In this document: positions 1-6,629 of the stretch, in pieces
Layout of the letters: each line of letters starts with the position of its first letter
Numbering within the stretch: the stretch's first letter is position 1
Source of the DNA: an uncultured bacterium
Lineage (GTDB): Bacteria; Patescibacteriota; Minisyncoccia; Phycocordibacterales; PALSA-1337
NCBI GenBank assembly: GCA_903870235.1
Contig: CAIQCA010000083.1
Span: forward strand, 1 to 11,815
Direction of reading: 5' to 3'
DNA: 11,815 bases
Translations under genes and position numbers: made by a program
The notes under the pieces: model-generated
What the model was told of the DNA's origin: nothing
Databases searched by the model: none
Seen by the model: only the letters and a program-made list of their open reading frames with translations

Positions 1-901
1 AACCATCGTAGGGACACATAAATTTTACGGACATTAGGGCCTCGTTGGACTCGTTGACGCCTGGATAAGCAATCTTGATAAGGCCATCAGCTTCACGGAT
101 AGCCAATTCGAGAGACTCTGACAAACGCTCTCTGGCATTGTCGGCATGTTTGATATCACGAAATTCGCTCAAGAATATTTCGTCCACTAGAATATCTATA
201 TCATGTTTCTTATTTTTCTCGAGAATAATCTGGTCGCGAAGACGATGAACCTTTCCGTCGATACGCACTCTGTCGAAACCTTTGCCAAGCATATCGTAAA
301 GTAATTGGTAATACTCACCTTTTCTTCCAACGACGACTGGCGCCCAGACCGTGACTTTGGCATTTGTGATATCTACGCCAAAAATCTTCTTGGCTTGGAT
401 AGATTTCGCTGTAACATTTTTCAAAACTGTTTCCAAGATCTCTTCTTTGGAAATTCTATGGATCAAACGGCCACAAACCAAACAATGAGGTTTACCTACG
501 CGCGCAAAAAGGACGCGCAAATAGTCGTAGATTTCCGTAATAGTGGCGATAGTTGAGCGCGGGTTGTTTGATCTCGATTTTTGATCAATAGAAATAGCTG
601 GCGAAAGACCGATAATCTCATCGACATCTGGCTTTTGCATTTTGTGAAGAAATTGTCGAGCGTAAGCTGAAAGCGACTCCACATAACGACGCTGACCTTC
701 TGCGAAGATTGTGTCAAATGCTAAAGAGGATTTTCCGGAGCCAGAAAGTCCGGTGATAGCGATCATTTTGTTGCGTGGCATCTCAACGGTGATATTTTTG
801 AGATTGTGAGTGCGTGCACCACGAACAATGATTTTTTCTTCGCCATGAATAGGCGCTTTATGGTCATGGGCTGGCGTTTTATGTGAATGCGCAGGTGTCA
901 T
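1..901 (-). CDS. uvrA: UvrA, excinuclease ABC subunit A (N-terminal 300 residues, cut by window edge)
   Basis: UvrA is the damage-sensing ABC-type ATPase of nucleotide excision repair; it loads UvrB on damaged DNA. Reading the minus strand from the ATG at 901 gives 300 codons with no stop. Seen: the family opening '[12 protein letters not shown]' (residues 26-37), Walker [10 protein letters not shown] (51-59, Lys57), the UvrA-typical '[22 protein letters not shown]' region (62-83), a CxxC pair at 140/143, and the beginning of the first zinc module at Cys296. There the partner position after CP is Asp299, where E. coli UvrA has Cys. The C-terminal two thirds lie outside the window. Odd: about 20 residues precede the usual UvrA start, made of a His-rich repeat ([19 protein letters not shown]). 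No other in-frame ATG lies before residue 41, so I kept this start. It is downstream of uvrB and the receiver gene on the same strand but has its own promoter. Identity is certain; the exact start is less so. Confidence 0.96.
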   Translation of the reverse strand, partial: MTPAHSHKTPAHDHKAPIHGEEKIIVRGARTHNLKNITVEMPRNKMIAITGLSGSGKSSLAFDTIFAEGQRRYVESLSAYARQFLHKMQKPDVDEIIGLSPAISIDQKSRSNNPRSTIATITEIYDYLRVLFARVGKPHCLVCGRLIHRISKEEILETVLKNVTAKSIQAKKIFGVDITNAKVTVWAPVVVGRKGEYYQLLYDMLGKGFDRVRIDGKVHRLRDQIILEKNKKHDIDILVDEIFLSEFRDIKHADNARERLSESLELAIREADGLIKIAYPGVNESNEALMSVKFMCPYDG

Positions 902-909
902 AGACGCGG

Positions 910-938
910 AATATAGCACGAAAATGACATGAAATCAA
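910..938 (-). promoter_or_regulatory. Promoter of uvrA, near-leaderless
   Basis: Reading the minus strand, a -35 box TTGATT (938-933) is followed by exactly 17 nt and a -10 box TATATT (915-910). The -10 box ends only 8 nt before the uvrA ATG (901), so a normal start site would fall within 1-2 nt of the start codon. There is no room for a Shine-Dalgarno. The prediction is therefore a leaderless or nearly leaderless uvrA mRNA, independent of the upstream uvrB/receiver transcript. Confidence 0.6.
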
Positions 939-974
939 GCATCTTACGGCTATATTATGGTAATTTGGCTTATA

Positions 975-1760
975 CTACTGACACAACATCCTTATTTCCT
1001 TAACTATTTGTTCTAGAGAAGTAGCAGCTTTGATCAAGAATCTCTTAGCACCAAGAACCTTAGCGCGTTCTATATCTGTTGGTTTACTCAAGTTGGAGAG
1101 TATCATGACCGGAACTTTGCTCAAACCAGGATCTTTATTTATTTCTTGCAAAACATCAAACCCGCCAATACCAGGAAGTAGAAGGTCCAAAACAATCACA
1201 TCTGGAATCGCTTGCTTCAAAGCCTCAAGAGCCTCTTCACCACTCTTGGCGTGGAAAAGATCAAAACCAGAAGAAATAAGTTTCTTAGCCAAAATAGTTC
1301 CTATCAACTTATCATCCTCAACCCATAAAATCTTAAACTTTTTCCCAGAGGCTGAACCACCCACACTTGGTGTAGAAACAGCTTCGTGTCCAAAAAGTCT
1401 ATTGGCTTTCTCCAATATATCTTCCCCATTTGAATGAAACGCCATCATAAACTCAGCCACACTACCAGCAGGAACGCGGCGCATATTTATAGGAACACCT
1501 TGGGCTGAAACCAAAAACACTGGAATTTTTGCAAAAAGTGGCATTGACTGCTTCTTGGCCAAAAAATCATAAGTATCCATGTCTGACAAAGTTACATCCA
1601 AAACGATAAGTTGTGGCTCGATCTCATTCATAGTCTTCATACCTTCGACACCACCATGAACAATTATAGTTGCGTAACCATTTCTTTTTAAGACAGAGTC
1701 AACTTGATCACCAAAAGTTGCATCACTTTCAATTATTAGGATTTTTTCTACGTTTGCCAT
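975..1760 (-). CDS. Tandem receiver-domain (REC-REC) response regulator without output domain
   Basis: A 261-residue cytoplasmic protein made of two CheY-like receiver domains joined by a Gly/Ser linker (about residues 128-140). The second domain (142-261) is complete: acidic pair Asp149/Asp150 in 'LWVEDD', phospho-acceptor Asp192 in 'VIVLDLLLPG', switch Ser222 in 'ILSN', and conserved Lys244. The first domain (5-124) is divergent: it keeps Asp13 and Asp55 ('VLDVTL') and Ser85, but the conserved Lys near residue 105 is replaced (EFMMAF), so it may be a poor or non-phosphorylated receiver. No DNA-binding, GGDEF or other effector domain follows, so signalling would be by protein contact. It starts 20 nt after the uvrB stop and has no visible Shine-Dalgarno, so it is probably co-transcribed with uvrB. 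The partner kinase is not in the window. Confidence 0.88.
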   Translation of the reverse strand: MANVEKILIIESDATFGDQVDSVLKRNGYATIIVHGGVEGMKTMNEIEPQLIVLDVTLSDMDTYDFLAKKQSMPLFAKIPVFLVSAQGVPINMRRVPAGSVAEFMMAFHSNGEDILEKANRLFGHEAVSTPSVGGSASGKKFKILWVEDDKLIGTILAKKLISSGFDLFHAKSGEEALEALKQAIPDVIVLDLLLPGIGGFDVLQEINKDPGLSKVPVMILSNLSKPTDIERAKVLGAKRFLIKAATSLEQIVKEIRMLCQ

Positions 1761-1780
1761 ATGTATCTATTGTAACATTA

Positions 1781-3979
1781 TTAGTACCGTCTTTTGGCTT
1801 TAGTAATCCCCAGCTTCCTCTTGGCCTCCAGGGCTTTCTCCTCCATTCCAAAACGTTTACGCAAGGCAAGCATTTCATCACGAACCAAAGCCGCCGTTTC
1901 AAAATCAAGTTCCTTGACCGCTTCATTCATAGCTTCTTCCTTGGCACGTATCAACGCCTTAGGATTTGAACTAGCCAACGCCTCATCAATCTTCAAAAGT
2001 TCGTGAACAGCTTTGTCATGCTCACTACGCAATTGATCTGTAATATCGTGAATGGCTTTTTTAATAGTCTGCGGCGTAATTCCATGTTCCTTGTTATATG
2101 CAACCTGAATAGCACGACGACGATCAGTTTCTTTTATGGCGCGCTCCAACGAACCAGTCATATTGTCGGCATAAAGGATAACCCTGCCTGCCGCATTGCG
2201 CGCGGCACGGCCAATAGTTTGAATCAACGATGTCTCAGATCGCAAAAATCCTTCTTTGTCGGCGTCAAGAATTCCTATAAGCGAAACCTCTGGAAGATCG
2301 AGACCTTCGCGCAGCAAGTTCACACCAACCAGACAATCGAAGCCGCCGGAATTTCCGGCCGAAAAACCACGACGGAACTCCGTCAAAATCTGAATACGTT
2401 CCATGGTCTTGATATCACTGTGTAAATACCTGGTCTTGATTCCCTTTTCTTTCAAATATTCAGACAGGTCTTCAGCCATCTTCTTGGTAAGCGTGGTCGC
2501 CATAACTCTGTCGCCTTTTTTGATTGTAGTCTCGGCTTCCTTTATAAAGTCATGGATTTGGCCAGGGTAATTTTTCGCGCCATCAGATTCACTCTTTGCG
2601 CCATCGGCGCTTGTACCTGTCACCGGCTTAATCACAATTTCCGGATCAATAAGACCTGTCGGACGTATAACCTGCTCAACGATTTGCTGACTACCTTTCT
2701 TCTCATAATCACTAGGTGTAGCTGACGTATATATCATTGGGCCAATCCTCTCTAGAAATTCTGCGAATTTGAGCGGCCTGTTATCTTTCGCGGATGGTAG
2801 ACGGAATCCGTGTTCAACCAGGGTCTCCTTACGCGAAGCGTCGCCAGCAAACATACCGTTTAGCTGAGGGATCGTCACATGAGACTCGTCTACTATAGTT
2901 AGAAAATCCGCCACCATATCAGGTGAGCCAGCCTTTTTTTCATTTGCTGTGGCTGGCCTATGTGGAAAATATGCCAGCAAAGTATCCGGGGCTTCCCCTG
3001 GCATCTTTCCAGAAAAATGACGCGAGTAATTTTCTATACCATTTGTATAGCCGATTTCGCGAATCATGGAGATGTCATACTTCACGCGGCGCTTCAAACG
3101 CTCAGCCTCTAGCATCTTGCCATTCTTTTCCAAAACTTTTATACGGTCTGTGAGTTCGGCTTGTATGGTCTTCAGTGCTGATTCACTTTGAGCTTTATTA
3201 CTTATGAAATGTTTGGCTGGGAAGATATAAATTGTTTGATCGGCTTTATCTGTCGCGTCTATGTCGTTTTTCACAACCGCGCGCGTGATCGGATCGAGTC
3301 GAATTATTCGCGCAATCTTGCCGCCATCAAATTCAATCCTAAAAATTACTTTCTCATTGACTGGCATAACTTCCAACATGTTTCCAACCGCGCGGAAAGT
3401 AGCTGGTTTGATGTCAGCATTCGTCCTCATAAAATGAATATCTATGAGCTTGTGTACCAACTCGCTTCTTGATATTTCCATGCCTGTAGAAATTTTAATG
3501 TTTACCTTTTCATATTCCTCCGGACTTCCCAAACCATATATACAAGAAACTGACGCCACGATGATCACATCTTTACGTGTCAGAAGCGCCTGCGTAGATG
3601 CATGACGCAATCGATCGATCTCTTCATTGATCATGGCTTCTTTCTCTATATATGTATCCGTGACCGGCATATACGCCTCCGGCTGATAGTAGTCATAATA
3701 TGAAACAAAGTAATGAACCGCGTTGTTTGGAAAAAATTCTCGATACTCTTGAGCTAGCTGAGCCGCCAAAGTTTTGTTATGAGCCAAGACAAGTGTCGGT
3801 TTGTTGTATTGCGATATCACATTGGCCATGGTGAATGTCTTGCCAGAACCAGTGACTCCGAGCAACGTTTGTCTAGCCAAACCCTTTTCTAGGCCTTCTA
3901 CGAGCGCAGAAATAGCCTTTGGCTGATCTCCAGCTGGTTTAAATGGTGTAGCGAGTTGAAATAAGGGTTTTTTGTCCAT
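1781..3979 (-). CDS. uvrB: UvrB, excinuclease ABC subunit B (DNA helicase-like damage verifier)
   Basis: UvrB receives damaged DNA from UvrA, verifies the lesion and recruits UvrC. Residues are counted from the ATG at 3979 (732 residues): family start 'PFKPAGDQP' (12-20), Walker A GVTGSGKT (41-48), the beta-hairpin 'YDYYQPEAYMP' (95-105) that clamps the DNA, motif II DESH (364-367), 'NLLREGLDLPEVSL' and 'QTIGRAARN' in the second helicase half, and a C-terminal UVR motif (about 685-712) for UvrC/UvrA contact. It is roughly 50-70 residues longer than common UvrBs because of three low-complexity insertions: about 339-357 just before motif II, about 454-473, and about 537-546. The frame stays open to 4171, but that extension overlaps promoters and is not UvrB-like. 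ATG 3979 matches the family start; ATG 4006, 9 codons upstream, is the realistic alternative. Neither has a good ribosome binding site. Confidence 0.97.
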   Translation of the reverse strand: MDKKPLFQLATPFKPAGDQPKAISALVEGLEKGLARQTLLGVTGSGKTFTMANVISQYNKPTLVLAHNKTLAAQLAQEYREFFPNNAVHYFVSYYDYYQPEAYMPVTDTYIEKEAMINEEIDRLRHASTQALLTRKDVIIVASVSCIYGLGSPEEYEKVNIKISTGMEISRSELVHKLIDIHFMRTNADIKPATFRAVGNMLEVMPVNEKVIFRIEFDGGKIARIIRLDPITRAVVKNDIDATDKADQTIYIFPAKHFISNKAQSESALKTIQAELTDRIKVLEKNGKMLEAERLKRRVKYDISMIREIGYTNGIENYSRHFSGKMPGEAPDTLLAYFPHRPATANEKKAGSPDMVADFLTIVDESHVTIPQLNGMFAGDASRKETLVEHGFRLPSAKDNRPLKFAEFLERIGPMIYTSATPSDYEKKGSQQIVEQVIRPTGLIDPEIVIKPVTGTSADGAKSESDGAKNYPGQIHDFIKEAETTIKKGDRVMATTLTKKMAEDLSEYLKEKGIKTRYLHSDIKTMERIQILTEFRRGFSAGNSGGFDCLVGVNLLREGLDLPEVSLIGILDADKEGFLRSETSLIQTIGRAARNAAGRVILYADNMTGSLERAIKETDRRRAIQVAYNKEHGITPQTIKKAIHDITDQLRSEHDKAVHELLKIDEALASSNPKALIRAKEEAMNEAVKELDFETAALVRDEMLALRKRFGMEEKALEAKRKLGITKAKRRY

Positions 3980-4016
3980 ATTTGTAGATTGGCTTCGTTG
4001 AACCATTACTATACAC

Positions 4017-4032
4017 CGAAATCGTAATTTCG
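4017..4032. promoter_or_regulatory. Perfect inverted repeat in the uvrB leader, possible operator or 5'-UTR hairpin
   Basis: CGAAAT-CGTA-ATTTCG is a perfect 6-bp palindrome with a 4-nt spacer, lying between the putative uvrB -10 box and the two candidate uvrB starts. It could be a protein operator or a small hairpin in the mRNA. It resembles in style, but does not match, the Gram-positive LexA site CGAAC-N4-GTTCG: the CGAA/TTCG ends are 8 nt apart here rather than 6. Damage-responsive control of uvrB is only an inference. Confidence 0.35.
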
Positions 4033-4039
4033 TAAAGCT

Positions 4040-4045
4040 ATAATA
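4040..4045 (-). promoter_or_regulatory. Putative -10 box for uvrB
   Basis: On the minus strand TATTAT occupies 4045-4040, which would put the start site near 4033 and give a leader of about 27 nt to ATG 4006 or about 54 nt to ATG 3979. I see no good -35 hexamer at 16-18 nt, so the call rests on the -10 and its position. It is divergent from the strong plus-strand promoter that begins at 4098. Confidence 0.3.
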
Positions 4046-4097
4046 TGGCTCTATTACTAGGGTTTTTGACAGTGAAAATGCTAAGTTTACAAAATAC

Positions 4098-4125
4098 TTG
4101 ACAAATATGTAAAGTATGCTATTAT
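4098..4125 (+). promoter_or_regulatory. Near-consensus housekeeping promoter for the 4132-4566 RNA
   Basis: A perfect -35 box TTGACA (4098-4103) is followed by 16 nt and TATTAT (4120-4125); the overlapping ATTATA at 4121-4126 gives a 17-nt spacer. This is the best promoter in the window and it points right, away from uvrB, into a stretch with no convincing protein gene. The expected start site is about 4131-4133. Confidence 0.7.
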
Positions 4126-4131
4126 AGTACT

Positions 4132-4566
4132 CAGTAAACGCGGAAACATCAAACAAGAGAAGATCTAACACCTCTCTGTCCCCTGTAACAAGGAAACAAA
4201 AGGGATAACGTTGGTTAAAAAAATCGGTTGTGTGAGACGAAGGCTATAAATAATGGGCACAAAAACCCGCAAGGGGCCATAAAAGAAGCCGGGGATCAAA
4301 CACTTAGACGTGGCTACTAACCACACTGAAACCAACGGGAGTGACAAGGATCAAAGAAAGAAGGGTAAGAAAAGCGCAAGTAGAAAACACGGTGATTAGA
4401 ACCTGACGGTGCGCTTCTAACCTGACAATAGAAGCCCGAGCATCACTGGCTTGGCGGAAAAGGGAGTGAGTTTGCAACCGTTTACTAAATGGTTGGAATG
4501 GTGGATGCAATGCGTACCCACCAAATCGAGCCTCTGCAGAATTATTTGCGGGGGCTCGCTTTTTTT
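4132..4566 (+). ncRNA. Candidate structured non-coding RNA, about 435 nt, family not recognised
   Basis: Bounded by a near-consensus promoter and a strong intrinsic terminator, with no plausible protein gene on this strand. The RNA would be purine-rich with many complementary segments (seen by eye): AGAGA/TCTCT (4156-4160/4173-4177); long-range CGTTGGTT/AACCAACG (4209-4216/4330-4337, 8 bp) enclosing a domain with GGCT/AGCC (4242-4245/4287-4290), ATGG/CCAT (4253-4256/4277-4280) and CCC-GCAA-GGG, a GNRA tetraloop hairpin (4266-4275); CGGTGAT/ATCACTG (4390-4396/4442-4448); GCTTCTA/TAGAAGC (4413-4419/4429-4435); a 9-bp hairpin with a 3-nt loop (4475-4495); and TGGTGG/CCACCA with an inner stem (4499-4523). 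AAGCGC/GCGCTT (4372-4377/4411-4416) competes with the GCTTCTA stem and would form a pseudoknot with the CGGTGAT stem. I could not match it to RNase P RNA, tmRNA, 6S, SRP RNA, group I/II introns or a riboswitch I know. Its function is unknown. Confidence 0.6.
4527..4566 (+). terminator. Strong intrinsic terminator ending the candidate ncRNA
   Basis: An 11-bp stem (4527-4537 with 4548-4558, including two G-T pairs) closes a 10-nt loop and is followed by C and then seven T (4560-4566). The T tract is on the plus-strand side only; the minus-strand exit has no T run. It therefore terminates rightward transcription and supports the RNA being made from the plus strand. Confidence 0.85.
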
Positions 4567-4571
4567 ATGGA

Positions 4572-4653
4572 CCACTTATAGAGATGTAGGGGGACATGCT
4601 CCTTTGGGTCACATCTTAATTCTGGCGGTTTTTCCGCCCATTTCAAGAAGTGG
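4572..4653 (+). other. Compact three-stem structured element after the ncRNA terminator
   Basis: The 126 nt between the terminator and the transketolase C-half contain nested complementarity: CCACTT (4572-4577) pairs with AAGTGG (4648-4653) and encloses two hairpins. One is AGATGT/ACATCT (4582-4587/4611-4616), whose interior can pair further using two G-T pairs; the other is GGCGG-TTTTT-CCGCC (4624-4638). This makes a three-way junction. The wobble pairs would be mismatches on the minus strand, weakly favouring a plus-strand RNA. It could instead be the 3' end of the transketolase mRNA read from the other side. No T tract follows on either strand, so it is not a standard terminator. Confidence 0.4.
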
Positions 4654-4692
4654 CCCCAAAGTATGTATACCCACCCCAACTCTAAACATTAT

Positions 4693-5691
4693 TTATTTCC
4701 TCAGCATCACCTTATGCGCGGCAGCATAAATATCTTTCTCCGTCATTCCATAATGTGCCAGTAACTCCTCGCTTGTTCCAGATTGACCAAATTGATCCTT
4801 GACGCCAATAAACTCAATAGGAACTGCGTAATTTTTTACCAAACATTCGGCGACAGCTGAACCCATTCCGCCTGTGATCTGATGTTCTTCAACGGTAACG
4901 ATGGCTCCAGTTTCTTGAGCAAGTCTTATAATCGCGTGCTCATCGAGCGGTTTAATTGTGGCAAGATTCATAACAATCACACTCTTACCGTCTTTCTCCA
5001 AAAGTTTGGCTGCCAACATAGCCCTATAGAGCAGATGACCTGTAGCGATAATCCCGATATCAAATTTACTCTGGGCGGACTTAAATACTATGGCCGCCTT
5101 CCCTATTTCAAATGGCGTGTGGTCAGAAGTGATGACCGGTGTCTTATCACGAGTCAAACGGATGTATGTTGGTTTGCCATTCTTTGCGGCGGCAATAGTG
5201 GCTTTGCGGGCCTCGATAGAATCACATGGTGACAAGACAACCATATTTGGCAATGCGCGCATGATAGCAATATCCTCCAAAGCTTGATGAGACGCACCAT
5301 CTGGACCAACTGAAACACCGACATGTGAGCCTACTATCTTAACCGGAACATTATTTAAACAAATAGTCGTGCGAATCTGTTCCCAATTGCGACCTGGGCT
5401 AAAGACTGCATATGAACCGGCAAATGGAATCTTGCCCATAGCAGCCATACCACTAGCCACCGTTACTAGGTTCTGCTCGGCTACACCGATCTCAATAAAA
5501 CGATTTGCATATTTAGTCTTAAAATCCTGCATGTGAAGCGACTCCGTCAGATCAGCACAGAGAGCCACGACATTTTTGTCGGCCGCCCCAGCCTGCACCA
5601 ATCCATCACCAAAACCTCGGCGCATTGAAGCCACTTCCATGGTTTTATCGAAAAGTTTGTGATTTAGTTTTTGGTCGGGGTTTATAGACAT
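4693..5691 (-). CDS. Transketolase, C-terminal half (pyrimidine-binding and C-terminal domains)
   Basis: This is the second subunit of a split transketolase, which moves two-carbon ketol units between pentose- and triose/hexose-phosphates. The 332-residue product carries the Pyr domain with the TPP-activating Glu72 in 'EIGVAEQNLV' (67-76), a 'GSYAVF' segment, 'GPDGASHQALED', and a C-terminal transketolase domain ending 'FGQSGTSEELLAHYGM'. It is similar in layout to the C-subunits of archaeal and CPR split transketolases; a 1-deoxyxylulose-5-phosphate synthase relation is less likely given the partner. It begins 6 nt after the stop of the N-half and has no Shine-Dalgarno, suggesting coupled translation. 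It is the last gene of the carbon cluster. Both halves have intact starts and stops, so this is a split gene and not a frameshift. Confidence 0.93.
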   Translation of the reverse strand: MSINPDQKLNHKLFDKTMEVASMRRGFGDGLVQAGAADKNVVALCADLTESLHMQDFKTKYANRFIEIGVAEQNLVTVASGMAAMGKIPFAGSYAVFSPGRNWEQIRTTICLNNVPVKIVGSHVGVSVGPDGASHQALEDIAIMRALPNMVVLSPCDSIEARKATIAAAKNGKPTYIRLTRDKTPVITSDHTPFEIGKAAIVFKSAQSKFDIGIIATGHLLYRAMLAAKLLEKDGKSVIVMNLATIKPLDEHAIIRLAQETGAIVTVEEHQITGGMGSAVAECLVKNYAVPIEFIGVKDQFGQSGTSEELLAHYGMTEKDIYAAAHKVMLRK

Positions 5692-5697
5692 TGTAAT

Positions 5698-6576
5698 TTA
5701 TTTGTCGGAATCATTTGGCGACTTTACCCTACCACCCCAAGTACGAACGGCCTTTAGAGCGATCTCTATTTCTTCAGGCGTCCCTGGTGGTTTACCATGC
5801 CACTCAAACTTACGCTCGAAATCAGGAATCCCTTTTGATGGAATGGTATAAGCGATAATAACCGATGGCTTATCAAACACAGATTGCGCTTCTTCTATAG
5901 CACGGTCTATGTCGCGAAAATCGTGACCATTGATCTCCTGAACATGCCAATTCCAAGCGCGCCATTTATCTACCAGCGGATTCAAGGGCATAATGTCTTC
6001 AGTAAAACCATCGATCTGAATATTGTTTCGATCAATGATAGCTGTGATATTCTGTAGACGTTCTTTGCCGGCCAACATGGCCCCTTCCCATGTATTACCT
6101 TCATTGAGCTCACCGTCACTCATCAAACAATAAAATTGTTTACCGGAAGATTTACCATTGTCTATACGATCTGCCAAAGCCATGCCAACAGTCTGCGAGA
6201 GGCCGGAACCAAGCGGTCCAGAAGAAGTTTCTAGACCTTTCAAATATTCGCGATGTGGGTGCCCTTGAAGATGCGAACCAAATTTACGCAAAGTCTTGAG
6301 CTCTGACACTGGAAAATAACCGGCGTGAGCAAGCGTCGCATAGAGACCCGGACAAATATGGCCGTTGGATAAAACTAAACGATCCCGATATGACCAGCTT
6401 GGATTTTTCGGGTCATGTTTTAGCTTATGAAAATATAAATATGTAAAAATGTCAGCCATGCCAAGTGAACCGGCCGTGTGACCACTCTTGGCCTCTATAA
6501 GCGACTCAATTGTAGAGCGACGTATCTCCGCCGCTTTTTTTGTTAGTTGGGCAATCTTGTCATCAGTAAGAGCCAT
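5698..6576 (-). CDS. Transketolase, N-terminal half (TPP-binding domain)
   Basis: First subunit of split transketolase, 292 residues, binding the diphosphate end of TPP. Seen: 'KSGHTAGSLG' (30-39) with the active-site His33, 'LSNGHICPGLYA' (69-80), 'GSHLQGHP' (100-107) with His106, 'GPLGSGLSQTVGMA' (120-133), and the TPP/Mg motif SDGELNEG...NN (153-160 and Asn184/Asn185). The usual first Gly of GDG is Ser153, a mild deviation. The reading frame ends before the Pyr domain, which the following gene supplies. A TATAAT lies 9 nt upstream of the ATG, so this pair may be transcribed both from upstream and from its own start. Its place after rpiB and an rpe-like gene fits the non-oxidative pentose-phosphate pathway. 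Confidence 0.94.
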   Translation of the reverse strand: MALTDDKIAQLTKKAAEIRRSTIESLIEAKSGHTAGSLGMADIFTYLYFHKLKHDPKNPSWSYRDRLVLSNGHICPGLYATLAHAGYFPVSELKTLRKFGSHLQGHPHREYLKGLETSSGPLGSGLSQTVGMALADRIDNGKSSGKQFYCLMSDGELNEGNTWEGAMLAGKERLQNITAIIDRNNIQIDGFTEDIMPLNPLVDKWRAWNWHVQEINGHDFRDIDRAIEEAQSVFDKPSVIIAYTIPSKGIPDFERKFEWHGKPPGTPEEIEIALKAVRTWGGRVKSPNDSDK

Positions 6577-6585
6577 AATGAGAAT

Positions 6586-6594
6586 ATTATAACA
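6586..6594 (-). promoter_or_regulatory. Extended -10 promoter before transketolase N-half
   Basis: On the minus strand TGT-TATAAT fits the TGn extended -10 pattern, with the hexamer at 6591-6586. Only 9 nt separate it from the ATG at 6576, so the leader would be about 2-4 nt. A TTTACA lies 19 nt upstream as a weak -35. It sits in a 53-nt gap, the widest between the last three genes of the cluster. Confidence 0.5.
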
Positions 6595-6629
6595 CAGTAA
6601 AATTCCGCAATGTAAAAAGATATCCAGTC

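Noticed and set aside
3980..4171. N-terminal extension of UvrB to the ATG at 4171
   Set aside because: The extension is not UvrB-like, and it covers the plus-strand ncRNA promoter and the uvrB -10 region. UvrB homologues begin close to the PFKPAGDQP block.
4253..4282. Nine-codon frame (MGTKTRKGP) inside the candidate RNA
   Set aside because: It coincides exactly with the ATGG/CCAT and GCAA-tetraloop hairpin, has no ribosome binding site and is too short to judge; more likely a by-product of the structure.
4165..4510. Minus-strand frames of 60-68 codons antisense to the candidate RNA
   Set aside because: Pyrimidine-rich composition, no family resemblance, no start signals, and they run against the promoter and terminator of the plus strand.
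4132..4566. tmRNA (ssrA) or RNase P RNA as identity of the structured RNA
   Set aside because: The 3' end has ACCCACCA-like bases, but there is no T-arm consensus, no tag frame with an Ala-rich end, and none of the conserved RNase P core segments (GAGGAAAGUCC-like 5' block, ACAGAA-like 3' block).
4624..4638. GGCGG-TTTTT-CCGCC hairpin as the terminator of the transketolase operon
   Set aside because: On the minus strand it is followed by AGAATT with no T run, and the T5 is in the loop; termination cannot be claimed.
4693..6576. Transketolase broken by a frameshift or nonsense mutation
   Set aside because: The halves split exactly at the domain boundary, each with an intact start and stop and a 6-nt gap; this arrangement is known for archaeal and CPR transketolases.
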